Shown piece by piece: positions 10,337 through 20,718 of a stretch of DNA of 64,000 nt (positions are counted from its first letter, which is position 1; each line of letters starts with the position of its first letter). The position numbers and the translations under genes are program-made. The notes under the pieces were generated by a model. That model was not told the origin of the DNA. It saw nothing but the letters and a program-made list of their open reading frames with translations, and did not search any database. Source of the stretch: Pseudomonas pharyngis (GTDB lineage: Bacteria > Pseudomonadota > Gammaproteobacteria > Pseudomonadales > Pseudomonadaceae); the NCBI RefSeq assembly GCF_021602345.1, contig NZ_BQID01000001.1:62001-126000 (forward strand), given 5' to 3'.

Positions 10337-10383
10337 GCGTTATACCGCGAGACGGTTCTTGAATTCGGGTGGGAAACTTCAGC

Positions 10384-11667
10384 TCAGACGGCAATCCCTT
10401 TGCGGCATTGCAGCTGCGCGGTGCGTACCCGGGAGAAGGCGCGGGCCAGACGCAGGAGCATTTCGTCGATGTTGGCCTGGCTGACGTTGAGCGCCGGGGT
10501 GAAGCGCAGGCAGTTGGCTTGCGGGGCGTTGAGCAGCAAACCTTCGTGAAGTGCGGCTTTGACGACGGCCTCGGCGGAGTCTTCCGACAGGGTCAGTCCC
10601 CAGAACAGCCCTTGCCCGCGCAACTCGCCATGTTCATAACGATGGGCCAGACGGGCGAGCCCTTCGCGCAGATGCTGGCCGTTGTCCCGGATCTGTTCGA
10701 GGAAGGCGCGGTCCTGCACGCTGTCGAGCACCACCAGGCCTGCAGCGGTCATCAGCGCGTTGCCGTGATGAGTACCGCCCAATTCGCCGGGTTCGAAACA
10801 GCAGGCCTTGCCTCGCGCCAGCAGCGCCGCCAGTGGAACACCGCCGCCGAGGCCTTTGCCGAGCACGACGATATCGGCGCGCACTCCGTAGGACTGTTCG
10901 GCGAGCAAGGTGCCGCAGCGGCCGATGCCGGTCTGCACCTCATCGAGAATCAGCAGAATCCCCAGCTCCCGGCACAGACGTTCGACACCCTTGAGGTAAT
11001 GCTCGGTCGCAGGGATTACTCCGGCATCGCTCTGGATCGGTTCGAGCATGATCGCCACGGTTTGTGAGTCGACCGCTGCATGCAACGCCGGCAGGTCGTT
11101 AAACGGCACCAGATCGAACCCCGGCAGCAATGGCGCGAAGCGGTTGTGCAGGTTGCAACTGTCCGACGCCGAAATCGTCGCCAGACTACGTCCGTGGCAG
11201 CCTTGTCTGGCGACAATGATCCGCGAAGCGCCACCGCGATGCAGTTGACCCCATTTGCGCGCCAGTTTGATCGCCGCTTCACAGGCCTCACTGCCGCTGT
11301 TGAGCAGGTACGCCTGATCGCTGGCAGTGCTGGCACACAGGCGCTCGGCAAGGCTGAGCATGCCACGGTTGTGCAGATTGAAGCCGGGATTGATCAGGGC
11401 CTGGGCCTGGCTGGCGATGGCCTTGACCAGCGCCGAAGGGCTGTGGCCAAGGCTGTTGGCGCCGCCGGCCTGGGAAAAGTCCAGGTAGGCGCGGTCATTG
11501 CTGTCCCATAGCCAGGAGCCCTGGCCGCGAACGAATACCTGCCGCGGGCGCTCGACGCTGGGCATCAGACGCTCGGCATTCAGGCCATCAGCGACGTTCG
11601 ATTCTTGGGTTTCAAAAGCCAGGTCATCGAGGCTCGGCGTCTGGCGCCGCAAACTGAACAGATTCAT
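10384..11667 (-). CDS. Class III pyridoxal-phosphate aminotransferase
   Basis: 427-residue fold-type I aminotransferase of the acetylornithine/GABA class. LILDEVQTGIGRCG carries the cofactor-binding aspartate and LGKGLGGGVP the Schiff-base lysine. The start at 11667 is chosen because the next in-frame Met upstream (11724) would run through a palindrome. It is divergent from a LysR gene at 11837, suggesting control by that regulator. The pair sits beside pqq in other fluorescent pseudomonads and, as I recall, was named pqqI/pqqH in one strain. The substrate is unknown. Confidence 0.82.
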   Translation of the reverse strand: MNLFSLRRQTPSLDDLAFETQESNVADGLNAERLMPSVERPRQVFVRGQGSWLWDSNDRAYLDFSQAGGANSLGHSPSALVKAIASQAQALINPGFNLHNRGMLSLAERLCASTASDQAYLLNSGSEACEAAIKLARKWGQLHRGGASRIIVARQGCHGRSLATISASDSCNLHNRFAPLLPGFDLVPFNDLPALHAAVDSQTVAIMLEPIQSDAGVIPATEHYLKGVERLCRELGILLILDEVQTGIGRCGTLLAEQSYGVRADIVVLGKGLGGGVPLAALLARGKACCFEPGELGGTHHGNALMTAAGLVVLDSVQDRAFLEQIRDNGQHLREGLARLAHRYEHGELRGQGLFWGLTLSEDSAEAVVKAALHEGLLLNAPQANCLRFTPALNVSQANIDEMLLRLARAFSRVRTAQLQCRKGIAV

Positions 11668-11670
11668 TGA

Positions 11671-11694
11671 AAAAAACCTCGATCGAGGTTTTTT
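11671..11694. promoter_or_regulatory. Perfect palindrome next to the aminotransferase start codon
   Basis: AAAAAACCTCGA followed by its exact reverse complement, ending three bases before the minus-strand ATG at 11667. The only Shine-Dalgarno-like bases (GAGG) lie inside the right arm as read on the minus strand, so the hairpin would hide them. The A-run/T-run flanks also resemble a short bidirectional terminator. It could control translation or transcription; which one is not decidable here. Confidence 0.55.
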
Positions 11695-11836
11695 GAACTG
11701 CCTATGTAAAGACTTTCGAAACAAACGCTGGTCATGGCGCTTTCCGGCCCTGTAAGCCTTGTGAATGCGGTTAGACTAGGCCGGTTCACGGCGTCGAGCC
11801 ATTTCGATTTCTCAGCATTTTCGATAAGTGTTACTT

Positions 11837-12766
11837 ATGGATTTCAAACAACTGCGTTATTTCGTCGCGGTCTACGAAGAAGGGCATGTCGGACGCGCCG
11901 CCGAGCGCCTGTCGATCTCTCAGCCCGCGCTGTCCCAGCAGATTCGCCACCTGGAACAAAACCTCGACGTCACCCTGTTCGAACGCAGCAGCAAACGCCT
12001 GTTGCCGACCCTCGCCGCCCACACCTTGTACAACCACGCCCTGCCGCTGCTCGACGGCATGCAGCGGGCGCGCGAGGCGCTGGGCAACTTCAAGGGTCAG
12101 GCACTGCGCACATTGGCGATAGGCGTGCTACAGACCGTGCACACTAGCCTGGTGCCGCAAATGCTCGAGCGAGTGCGCAAGGCCCAGCCGCATCTGGTGG
12201 TACAGATTTATGAATTGACCGGGCTTGAGATCGAGCGGCGCCTGCTCAACGGCTCACTGGATATCGGCATCAGCTACCTGCCGCCACGTCAGCCGGGGCT
12301 GCACGGCGTAATGCTGTACGAAGATGAACTGACGCTGGTCATCCCGGCGGATCATCCGCTGCGGGAATTCAAGAAAGTCTCGATGAGTCAGGCGGCCGAA
12401 TTGCCGATGTTGCTATTGGGCGAAGAATTTCAGATCCGTCAGATCTGGCAGGCGCAATTGGCCAGCCTCGGACGACGCCCGCAAGTGCAGGCCGAATTGA
12501 ACAATATGGTCGGGATTCTAGACAGCCTGCCGCATACGCGTCTGGCGACGGTGCTACCCGGTCGTTCGCAAAAGGAGTACGACGATCAGGATCTGTTGTG
12601 GAAACCGTTGAGTGAGCCGCGTGTACCGTTGAAGGTCGGGCTGGTGTGTCGCGATGTGCAGCGCCAGCAGGCGCCATTGGCCTTGCTGCGAACGTTGCTG
12701 GAAGAGGTGATGCAGCGTGAGGACAAACCGCTGAAAGGTGCACCACCGCTGGACGCGCTGAGCTGA
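11837..12766 (+). CDS. LysR family transcriptional regulator
   Basis: 309-residue LysR regulator. The N-terminal helix-turn-helix (MDFKQLRYFVAVYEEGHVGR to LSISQPALSQQIRHLE) is canonical and is followed by a periplasmic-binding-like effector domain. The ATG at 11837 is preferred over the GTG at 11828 because the family begins with MDFKQLR-like residues. It is divergent from the aminotransferase across a 169-bp region, the usual arrangement for a LysR regulator and its target. A hairpin terminator follows. Confidence 0.88.
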   Translation: MDFKQLRYFVAVYEEGHVGRAAERLSISQPALSQQIRHLEQNLDVTLFERSSKRLLPTLAAHTLYNHALPLLDGMQRAREALGNFKGQALRTLAIGVLQTVHTSLVPQMLERVRKAQPHLVVQIYELTGLEIERRLLNGSLDIGISYLPPRQPGLHGVMLYEDELTLVIPADHPLREFKKVSMSQAAELPMLLLGEEFQIRQIWQAQLASLGRRPQVQAELNNMVGILDSLPHTRLATVLPGRSQKEYDDQDLLWKPLSEPRVPLKVGLVCRDVQRQQAPLALLRTLLEEVMQREDKPLKGAPPLDALS

Positions 12767-12787
12767 AAACTTTTCTGCGGGCATAAG

Positions 12788-12811
12788 AAAACCCCGCCGA
12801 AGCGGGGCTTT
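12788..12811 (+). terminator. Terminator after the LysR gene
   Basis: CCCCGC, a CGAA tetraloop and GCGGGG (12792-12807), flanked by AAAA and CTTT, 20 bases after the LysR stop. The T-run is short, but the stem and stable loop are typical. Confidence 0.75.
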
Positions 12812-12910
12812 GCAGACTGTTTCCCTGACATCCATTTCACTCCGCCACCCTGGCAGAATCCTACGTGTCCGTGTTGTTGCTTTGCGCTTCCTGCGCGACG
12901 TCCATGGAAA

Positions 12911-12986
12911 GTAGATTAGCTCTGGATCCAATCTACGCCTATGGGAGAACAGCAGCACGTCATGTAAGAGATCGCTTACATGACGT
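12911..12986. repeat. Two inverted repeats between LysR and an acyl-CoA dehydrogenase gene
   Basis: The first is GTAGATT (12911-12917) and AATCTAC (12930-12936), with TGGATCCA in the spacer. The second is ACGTCATGTAAG (12957-12968) and CTTACATGACGT (12975-12986), twelve perfect bases with a six-base loop. The second ends seven bases before the stop codon of the minus-strand gene. It is AT-rich and has no T-run in either direction, so it is not a standard terminator. Confidence 0.5.
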
Positions 12987-12993
12987 TACATCA

Positions 12994-14772
<1,779 letters not shown>

Positions 14773-14916
14773 GGCAAACCTCGCAAAGATCTAAACAGGT
14801 GATTCGTGGAAGGGTGTTTTCGTTGAGCTGGAGTGTAACCCAACAACTTTTGCGACACATAGGGTCAGGCAGTGACTGTTTTGTTATTTTTAGTCACCAG
14901 CCATCCAGCATAAAGA

Positions 14917-14940
14917 AGCCCGCAATCAGCGGGCTCTTTT
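14917..14940 (-). terminator. Terminator after acyl-CoA dehydrogenase copy 2
   Basis: AGCCCGC, AATCA, GCGGGCT (14917-14935), about 20 bases beyond the minus-strand stop at 14957. The better T-run (CTTTTGTTT) lies on the plus-strand side, while on the minus strand it is TTCTTTA, so it may work both ways. Confidence 0.65.
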
Positions 14941-14956
14941 GTTTAACAGGCGCGCG

Positions 14957-16753
14957 TTACAGCGCAAACAACTGGGCCGGCAGCTTCATCAGGCAATCGC
15001 TGCCCGCCTCGATCGCCGCACGATGCGCCGCGGTGCGCGGCAACAGACGCTTGAAGTAAAACTCGCACGTCGCCAGTTTGCCCTGGCAGAAATCGCCATC
15101 ACCCTCGCCCGACTCCAGCTGCGCCTGAGCGACCAGCGCCATGCGCAGCCACAGATAGCCGAGAACGATGTAACCGCTGTACATCAGGTAATCCACCGAC
15201 GCGGCGCCGACTTCATCCGGGTTCTTCATCGCGGCCATACCGACCTTCATGGTCAGCTCGCCCCACTGCTGGTTGAGGCCATCAAGCTGCGCGACAAATT
15301 CACCCAGTTGCGCATGCCCGGCATTGGCCGCGCAGAACTTGTGGACGATTTTGGTGAAGTTGCGCAGCAGCTTGCCCTGGCTGCCGAGCACTTTGCGCCC
15401 GAGCAGATCCAGCGCCTGAATGCCGTTGGTGCCCTCGTAGATCGGCGCGATCCGGCAATCGCGAACCAGTTGCTCCATGCCCCACTCGCGGATAAATCCG
15501 TGGCCGCCGAACACCTGCATGCCGTGGTTGGTCACCTCCAGGCCGGTGTCGGTCATGAACGCTTTGCAGATCGGCGTCAGGAACGCCAACAGGTCTTCGG
15601 CTTCCTGACGCGCCTCGGCGTCCGGGCTCAGGTGCGCGACATCGAGCATTTGCGCGGTGAAATAGGTCAGCGCGCGGTTGCCTTCGTTGAAAGCTTTCAT
15701 GGTCAGCAGCATGCGCCGCACGTCCGGGTGGACGATGATCGGGTCGGCCGGTTTGTCCGGAGCTTTGGCGCCGGTCAGGGCACGCATCTGCAAGCGATCG
15801 TTGGCGTATTTGATTGCGCCCTGAAAACTCGCTTCGCCCAGACACAGGCCCTGCATTCCGGTGCCGAGACGCGCGTGGTTCATCATGGTGAACATGCAGT
15901 TCAGGCCCTTGTTCGGCTCGCCGATCAGGAAGCCTTTGGCGTCGTCAAAGTTCAGCACGCAGGTGGCCGAGGCCTTGATGCCCATCTTGTGCTCAATCGA
16001 GCCGCAGGAAACGCCGTTGCGCTCGCCCGCCTCACCGGATGCGTCCGGGAGAAATTTCGGCACGATGAACAGCGAAATGCCTTTGGTCCCGGCCGGTGCG
16101 TCCGGCAGTTTGGCCAGCACCAGATGAATGATGTTGTCACTCATATCGTGCTCGCCGGCGGAGATGAAAATCTTGCTGCCGGTCACTGCATAACTGCCGT
16201 CGGCCTGAGGCACCGCGCGGGTCTTGATGATGCCCAGATCGGTGCCGCAATGGGCTTCGGTCAGGCACATGGTGCCGGTCCACTGGCCGGCGGTGAGTTT
16301 GCGCAGATAGGTGTTTTTCTGTTCTTCGGTGCCGTGGGCGTGGATCGCCGACATGGCGCCGTGGGTCAGGCCCGGGTACATGCCCCACGAAGTGTTGCTG
16401 GAGGCGACCATTTCGCTGATCACCAGCCCCAACGAACTCGGCAGGCCCTGGCCGCCGTAGGTCGGATCTGCCGCCAGACCGTGCCAGCCGCCTTCCACGT
16501 ATTGTGCGAAGGCTTGCTTGAAGCCTGTAGGTGTTGTTACCACGCCGTTGTCGAAATGGCAGCCCTCTTCGTCGCCGCTGCGATTGAGCGGTGCCAGCAC
16601 GTTCTCACAGAACTTCGCGCCCTCGTCGAGGATCGCATTAATCATGTCCGGGCTGGCGTCGTGGGCGCCGAGGGCCGCGTACTGAGTGTGGAAGTCAAAG
16701 ACGTGGTCGATCAGAAAGCGCATGTCGCGCAGGGGAGCTTTGTATTCGGGCAT
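14957..16753 (-). CDS. Acyl-CoA dehydrogenase (600-residue type), copy 2
   Basis: 598-residue paralogue of the preceding gene, with the same N-terminal start (MPEYKAPLRDMRF), MCLTEAHCGTDLG flavin region and [17 protein letters not shown] segment. It is closer to copy 3 at 20719 than to copy 1 in motifs such as AKFCENVLAPLNR and GMYPGLTHGAM. The start at 16753 has GGAGAA nine bases upstream; a longer frame to 16810 lacks a good site. It follows the diguanylate cyclase gene by 90 bases in the same direction. Confidence 0.88.
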   Translation of the reverse strand: MPEYKAPLRDMRFLIDHVFDFHTQYAALGAHDASPDMINAILDEGAKFCENVLAPLNRSGDEEGCHFDNGVVTTPTGFKQAFAQYVEGGWHGLAADPTYGGQGLPSSLGLVISEMVASSNTSWGMYPGLTHGAMSAIHAHGTEEQKNTYLRKLTAGQWTGTMCLTEAHCGTDLGIIKTRAVPQADGSYAVTGSKIFISAGEHDMSDNIIHLVLAKLPDAPAGTKGISLFIVPKFLPDASGEAGERNGVSCGSIEHKMGIKASATCVLNFDDAKGFLIGEPNKGLNCMFTMMNHARLGTGMQGLCLGEASFQGAIKYANDRLQMRALTGAKAPDKPADPIIVHPDVRRMLLTMKAFNEGNRALTYFTAQMLDVAHLSPDAEARQEAEDLLAFLTPICKAFMTDTGLEVTNHGMQVFGGHGFIREWGMEQLVRDCRIAPIYEGTNGIQALDLLGRKVLGSQGKLLRNFTKIVHKFCAANAGHAQLGEFVAQLDGLNQQWGELTMKVGMAAMKNPDEVGAASVDYLMYSGYIVLGYLWLRMALVAQAQLESGEGDGDFCQGKLATCEFYFKRLLPRTAAHRAAIEAGSDCLMKLPAQLFAL

Positions 16754-16843
16754 GGTGGCTTCTCCTTCAGCAGATTGCTTCAACCTACTGCCGGCCACCC
16801 TGCCCCACAATCACTGTCCAGACGCTGAATGCGCCGTCATCAC

Positions 16844-18172
16844 TCAACCTGCGGCGCTGTCCATGCGCACCGCGCCACGGCGGTTCTGCCCGAACGCCAT
16901 CACGCAGTTACGGCCTGCGCCCTTGGCGCTGTAGAGCGCCTGGTCGGCGGATTTCAGTACCTCTTCCGGGGTGCGCTGTTCCAGGCGTTCGGCCACGCCG
17001 ATGCTGACCGTGACCGACACACTGGACGCGCCCGAACCCGAGCGACGCTGACGGCCCTGCTGATCATCCTGCGGGCGGCTTTCCTGATTACGCAGCTGAA
17101 TGTTGTAGGACGCAATCGACTCGCGAATGACTTCCAGGTGCGGCATGCACTCTTCAAGAGTCTTACCCGCAAACACCAGGGCGAATTCCTCGCCACCGTA
17201 GCGATACGCCCTACCGCCGCCGCTGATTTTGGACAGCTTGCTGGCGACCAGACGCAAGACCTGATCCCCAACGTCGTGGCCGTGGGTGTCGTTGAATTTC
17301 TTGAAGTGATCGACGTCGCTCATCGCCAGCACATAGTTGCGACCCAGACGCTGCATGCGCTCGTTTAGTGCGCGGCGGCCGGGCAGGCCGGTGAGCTCGT
17401 CGCGGAAGGCCATTTGGTACGCCTCGTGCGCTACCGCTGCAGCAATCATCAGCATCACCTGGCTGCACATGATGTTCAGGGTGAATGGCAGGATGAAGGT
17501 TTTCGGCAGCATCCAGAACACCCCGAGCAACCCCACCAGTTGCGCCGCGTGCAGCGGACGCGGGTTGCGCCAGTATTGCCAGGCCAGCAGCAGAAACGCC
17601 GAGATGAACACCGGATACGACAACTGGATCAGGCTCATCCACGCGCCGTGCAGCGCCGGCCAGCGGATCTCGGAAAGCCACATCAGCAAGGCCTGCGGAT
17701 AACTTTGCTCAAGTCCCAGCGCCACGCTGCCAAACGCCAGCAGCACGGCAAAGCGCGCGACCATGTCCTGAAACAGGTGCGTGCGTTCCTGCCACGCGGC
17801 GAACAGACCGAACAGCAAGGGCAACAGCAGACAGACCAGATGGAACACCACAGCCGCGTCTTCGCGCACCTTGCCGTTGTCGCGGTAATAGTCGGTCTGG
17901 GTATCGAGCAGGAAGTAGGCGATGTACACCGTGACCATCAGAAACAGCTCGCGCTGGCGTCGGTAAACCGCACAGTACGAACCGCCCAACAGCAGCACCA
18001 AGGTTGGCAATACGTTAAACAGCGAGGTGAAGAACACGTTGAGGTCTTTGACGTACGCAGCCGCCAACCCCGCGAGCAACAACAGCAGTGAAGGCAGGAA
18101 ATGACTGAAACGTACAGCGGAAGAACGCGGCAAGGGTAAAAGCTCCGACCCGTCATGGCAAAGAGATGGCAT
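16844..18172 (-). CDS. Membrane GGDEF diguanylate cyclase
   Basis: 442-residue protein. The N-terminal half has about six hydrophobic segments (roughly residues 20-230) and a cytoplasmic GGDEF domain follows. The catalytic loop is YRYGGEEFALVF and the metal-binding segment is MSDVDHFKKFNDTHGHDVGD, so it should make cyclic di-GMP. The residues before the loop (SGGGRAYR) do not form the RxxD inhibitory site, so product feedback at that site is not expected. Start 18172 is chosen because AGGCAC precedes it; an in-frame ATG at 18202 is possible. A perfect CRP-type palindrome lies 35 bases upstream. Confidence 0.88.
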   Translation of the reverse strand: MPSLCHDGSELLPLPRSSAVRFSHFLPSLLLLLAGLAAAYVKDLNVFFTSLFNVLPTLVLLLGGSYCAVYRRQRELFLMVTVYIAYFLLDTQTDYYRDNGKVREDAAVVFHLVCLLLPLLFGLFAAWQERTHLFQDMVARFAVLLAFGSVALGLEQSYPQALLMWLSEIRWPALHGAWMSLIQLSYPVFISAFLLLAWQYWRNPRPLHAAQLVGLLGVFWMLPKTFILPFTLNIMCSQVMLMIAAAVAHEAYQMAFRDELTGLPGRRALNERMQRLGRNYVLAMSDVDHFKKFNDTHGHDVGDQVLRLVASKLSKISGGGRAYRYGGEEFALVFAGKTLEECMPHLEVIRESIASYNIQLRNQESRPQDDQQGRQRRSGSGASSVSVTVSIGVAERLEQRTPEEVLKSADQALYSAKGAGRNCVMAFGQNRRGAVRMDSAAG

Positions 18173-18206
18173 TGTGCCTGCAATGTGGCCAGTTAAGCAC
18201 ACATAA

Positions 18207-18222
18207 TGTGATCCAGATCACA
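18207..18222. promoter_or_regulatory. CRP/Vfr-type operator upstream of the diguanylate cyclase
   Basis: TGTGATCCAGATCACA is a perfect match to the TGTGA-N6-TCACA consensus of the CRP family, represented in pseudomonads by Vfr/Crp. Its centre is about 42 bases before the assigned start codon of the minus-strand GGDEF gene. The site is seen directly; the regulator is inferred. Confidence 0.65.
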
Positions 18223-18300
18223 GGCTGTCTCTTTAACGGCCGAAATCTGAAGTTACTGAGGGATTTAGTAAGGTTTTTTGCGCAATGGCTGCTAGACGGC

Positions 18301-18339
18301 CACCATGGCCATCATTCTTGATGGCCATGGTGTGTTTTT
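18301..18339. terminator. Strong hairpin after the di-haem protein gene
   Basis: CACCATGGCCATCA (18301-18314) and its perfect complement (18319-18332) with a TTCT loop, then GTTTTT on the plus strand. It is just past the minus-strand stop at 18344. The T-run faces the plus direction, so it may act as a processing or stability hairpin for the minus transcript. Confidence 0.55.
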
Positions 18340-18343
18340 CTGC

Positions 18344-20458
18344 TCAGAGATCGTTGTAGAACGGCTGCAATGCCCCCTCTGCCGCCGGCCGGCCTTCAGC
18401 ACCGTAAGGCTTGAGATAGAGCGATGCGTCCATCGCCTGACGGGTCGTGACTTTCGGACTGGCCGGACGCTGGGTCACGGCGTTTTCATCGCCGATGTGG
18501 CCCTGCGGAATCACCAGCGACGGATGATCGAACGGTGCGCGCTCCCAGGCCACGCGCGGATCGGTCAGGCCGACTTCCATGAATTTCACCAGCGCGTCGA
18601 TTTCATCGGGCGTCAGGTTCAGCGCCGCCATGTCCGGGTCGAGATTGGAGGTGTTGTGCTGATTCACCGCCGGATGCTCGAAGCCGCTGGTGTTGTTGGC
18701 GTCCTCGCCGCGCCGGTCACCGCCACGGTTGTAGAACTCCATCACCTGTTTGAGCGTCGAGCGGCTGCCGTTGTGGAAGTACGGGCCGGTCAGGGCGATG
18801 TTGCGCAGGGTCGGCGTCTTGAACGCGCCGTCGACCGAGTCGCGGAAACCGACGTTCGGCTTGAGCGTGGCATCGCATGGAATCGCCGCACTCAACGGCG
18901 CTTCGAACGTACAGACATCGACATCCAGCGGATCGACCGAGCGACCGCCCTGCAACACGCTGTTGTACTGCCGGGTGAACGACCATGGATTGCCCCAGGC
19001 ATCCGCGCCGCCGAGAGCCAGGTCTTCCGAGGTCGGGCGCACACCGGTGTTGTAGAAGCCGTTGTCGTAAAGAGTGGTCAGGTTGTCGGCCATTACCATG
19101 CGCTCGATGCGCTCACGCGGATGCATCAGCAGGCGGCTGGCGGCGTTGGTCAGCTCCGGACCGCCGTGGCAATTGACGCATTTGCCCTTGCCGAGAAACA
19201 GATTCATGCCCTCCACCTGTTGCGCGTTCATTGCCGTGTGATCGCCTTGCAAATAGGCATCGATCGGCGCCTGATCGGACACCAGCGTGGCCTCATACAT
19301 CTGGATCGCCAGGCCGAAGAACAGCGGGAAATTGGCCTCCATCTGGGTATACGGCGCGCCGCCCACCAGAACGTTTTGCGTGGCGTTCCACAGCCGGGGC
19401 TGGAAGGCGTTCTTGATCAGTTCGCGATAGGTCGGCCGCCGCGCGCCGGATACTGGAGCCAGCACCGAATCGGTAGACGAAATCCGCTGCTGCTTGAGCA
19501 TCAACGTGTCGAGCATCCTGCGGCCAATGTCGGCAAACGTACGGCCACCGCAGGACATTTCCACCGGACTGCCGGGCGGGCCGACGGCTTGCGAGGCGGC
19601 AGACGCATCGTTGAGCGCCAGCCGCACTTTGGTCGCGACCGTGCTGCGTTCGCTGGTCACGTAGATCCCGGCATCCGGATCGCGATTACCGAACGGCGAG
19701 AAGCCGTTGAACACGTTGTTGGCCCGACCGTCCCAGAAGTTGCGCACGTTGAACGCGGCGTTGATTACCGACGGCGCGTTGCGTCCGGTGCTGCGGCGAA
19801 CGTTGATGCCGCCGACCTGAAACAGGCCGTCCGGCTGCTGGGTACATTTATCGAAACGCGGCTGATTGGGCTTGACGAAGTTGGCGTCAAACACGCCTTG
19901 CGAGCCGACCACATCGTCCGTCGAGTACACGATGGGCGAGTTGCGCTCCAGCGGATTGCTCAGCACGTGGGTGGGGAAGTCGGTTTTCTTCAGCGTGTAG
20001 TTCGGGCCGCCCTTGCCACCGGACAATGTCGCGTAGGACGCCACGTCACCGGGAATGTCCGACGCCACAAACGGTTTGTTGAAGATCGACGCGACGTTGG
20101 CGTTGGTGTGCGCCTGGCCGGGGTTGAGTTGGTTGGTGATGCGGTGATCCACGCCGGCGTGGTAGTGGCAGGACGCGCAGGCCGTGGAGCCATCGCTGCC
20201 GATCTCCATGTCCCAGAAGAGCGCCTTGCCCAGCAGGATCGCAGCCTGGCGATTGAGCACGTAGTCGGTCATCAGGTCGACCTTGCGTCCGCCTTCGGTT
20301 CCGGACGGATCGGGGGGCACCATTCCGCGCAACGATTGCAGCGAGGGAACCTCGGGCACGGGAGGATCGACTTCGGCGGGGTCGGCGGCCCATGCGCTGT
20401 GGACTGATAGCGCGATGGGTAACCAGAAGGTCAAACGAGCGAGTCGACTGATGTTCAT
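18344..20458 (-). CDS. Periplasmic di-haem cytochrome c peroxidase-like protein
   Basis: 704-residue exported protein. Residues 1-25 form a signal peptide ending SAWAAD. Two CXXCH haem c motifs are visible: CASCH at residues 94-98 and CVNCH near residue 428. The region after the second (FKTPTLRNIALTGPYFHNGS) is typical of the MauG/CcpA superfamily. At twice the length of a classical cytochrome c peroxidase it belongs to the long subgroup, whose substrate is not established. The start is at 20458, where the signal peptide begins; the upstream in-frame extension is not signal-like. It lies between the cyclase and acyl-CoA dehydrogenase copy 3. Confidence 0.82.
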   Translation of the reverse strand: MNISRLARLTFWLPIALSVHSAWAADPAEVDPPVPEVPSLQSLRGMVPPDPSGTEGGRKVDLMTDYVLNRQAAILLGKALFWDMEIGSDGSTACASCHYHAGVDHRITNQLNPGQAHTNANVASIFNKPFVASDIPGDVASYATLSGGKGGPNYTLKKTDFPTHVLSNPLERNSPIVYSTDDVVGSQGVFDANFVKPNQPRFDKCTQQPDGLFQVGGINVRRSTGRNAPSVINAAFNVRNFWDGRANNVFNGFSPFGNRDPDAGIYVTSERSTVATKVRLALNDASAASQAVGPPGSPVEMSCGGRTFADIGRRMLDTLMLKQQRISSTDSVLAPVSGARRPTYRELIKNAFQPRLWNATQNVLVGGAPYTQMEANFPLFFGLAIQMYEATLVSDQAPIDAYLQGDHTAMNAQQVEGMNLFLGKGKCVNCHGGPELTNAASRLLMHPRERIERMVMADNLTTLYDNGFYNTGVRPTSEDLALGGADAWGNPWSFTRQYNSVLQGGRSVDPLDVDVCTFEAPLSAAIPCDATLKPNVGFRDSVDGAFKTPTLRNIALTGPYFHNGSRSTLKQVMEFYNRGGDRRGEDANNTSGFEHPAVNQHNTSNLDPDMAALNLTPDEIDALVKFMEVGLTDPRVAWERAPFDHPSLVIPQGHIGDENAVTQRPASPKVTTRQAMDASLYLKPYGAEGRPAAEGALQPFYNDL

Positions 20459-20663
20459 AGGCTTCACCCTGACTGTTGTTGTTAAGTGCCGGGCGTCTTG
20501 CTTCTTTGAGCAGGCAGTTCTGGTTAGCACCGGTAAATCGGGCAGTGCAATTAATTGGCCATTCTTCGGGAAACATTTTGAATCAATAAGCGCAGGGATT
20601 CGGCCGAGCAGTGGCTTCATCAATGCTGGGGAATCAGCCCCGGGATTGGGGAAATCCGGGCAC

Positions 20664-20700
20664 AAAAAAACCGCTGCCCCCGAGGGAGCAGCGGTTTTTT
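20664..20700. terminator. Bidirectional terminator before the di-haem gene
   Basis: AAAAAACCGCTGC (20665-20677) and GCAGCGGTTTTTT (20688-20700) form a strong stem with A- and T-runs. It follows the minus-strand stop of acyl-CoA dehydrogenase copy 3 (20719) and insulates the di-haem gene. Confidence 0.85.
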
Positions 20701-20718
20701 GAAAGACCGCGTTAAGGC

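Noticed and set aside
18305-20407. 700-residue plus-strand frame opposite the di-haem gene
   Set aside because: The minus strand has a signal peptide and two CXXCH motifs. The plus-strand frame has no recognisable domain.
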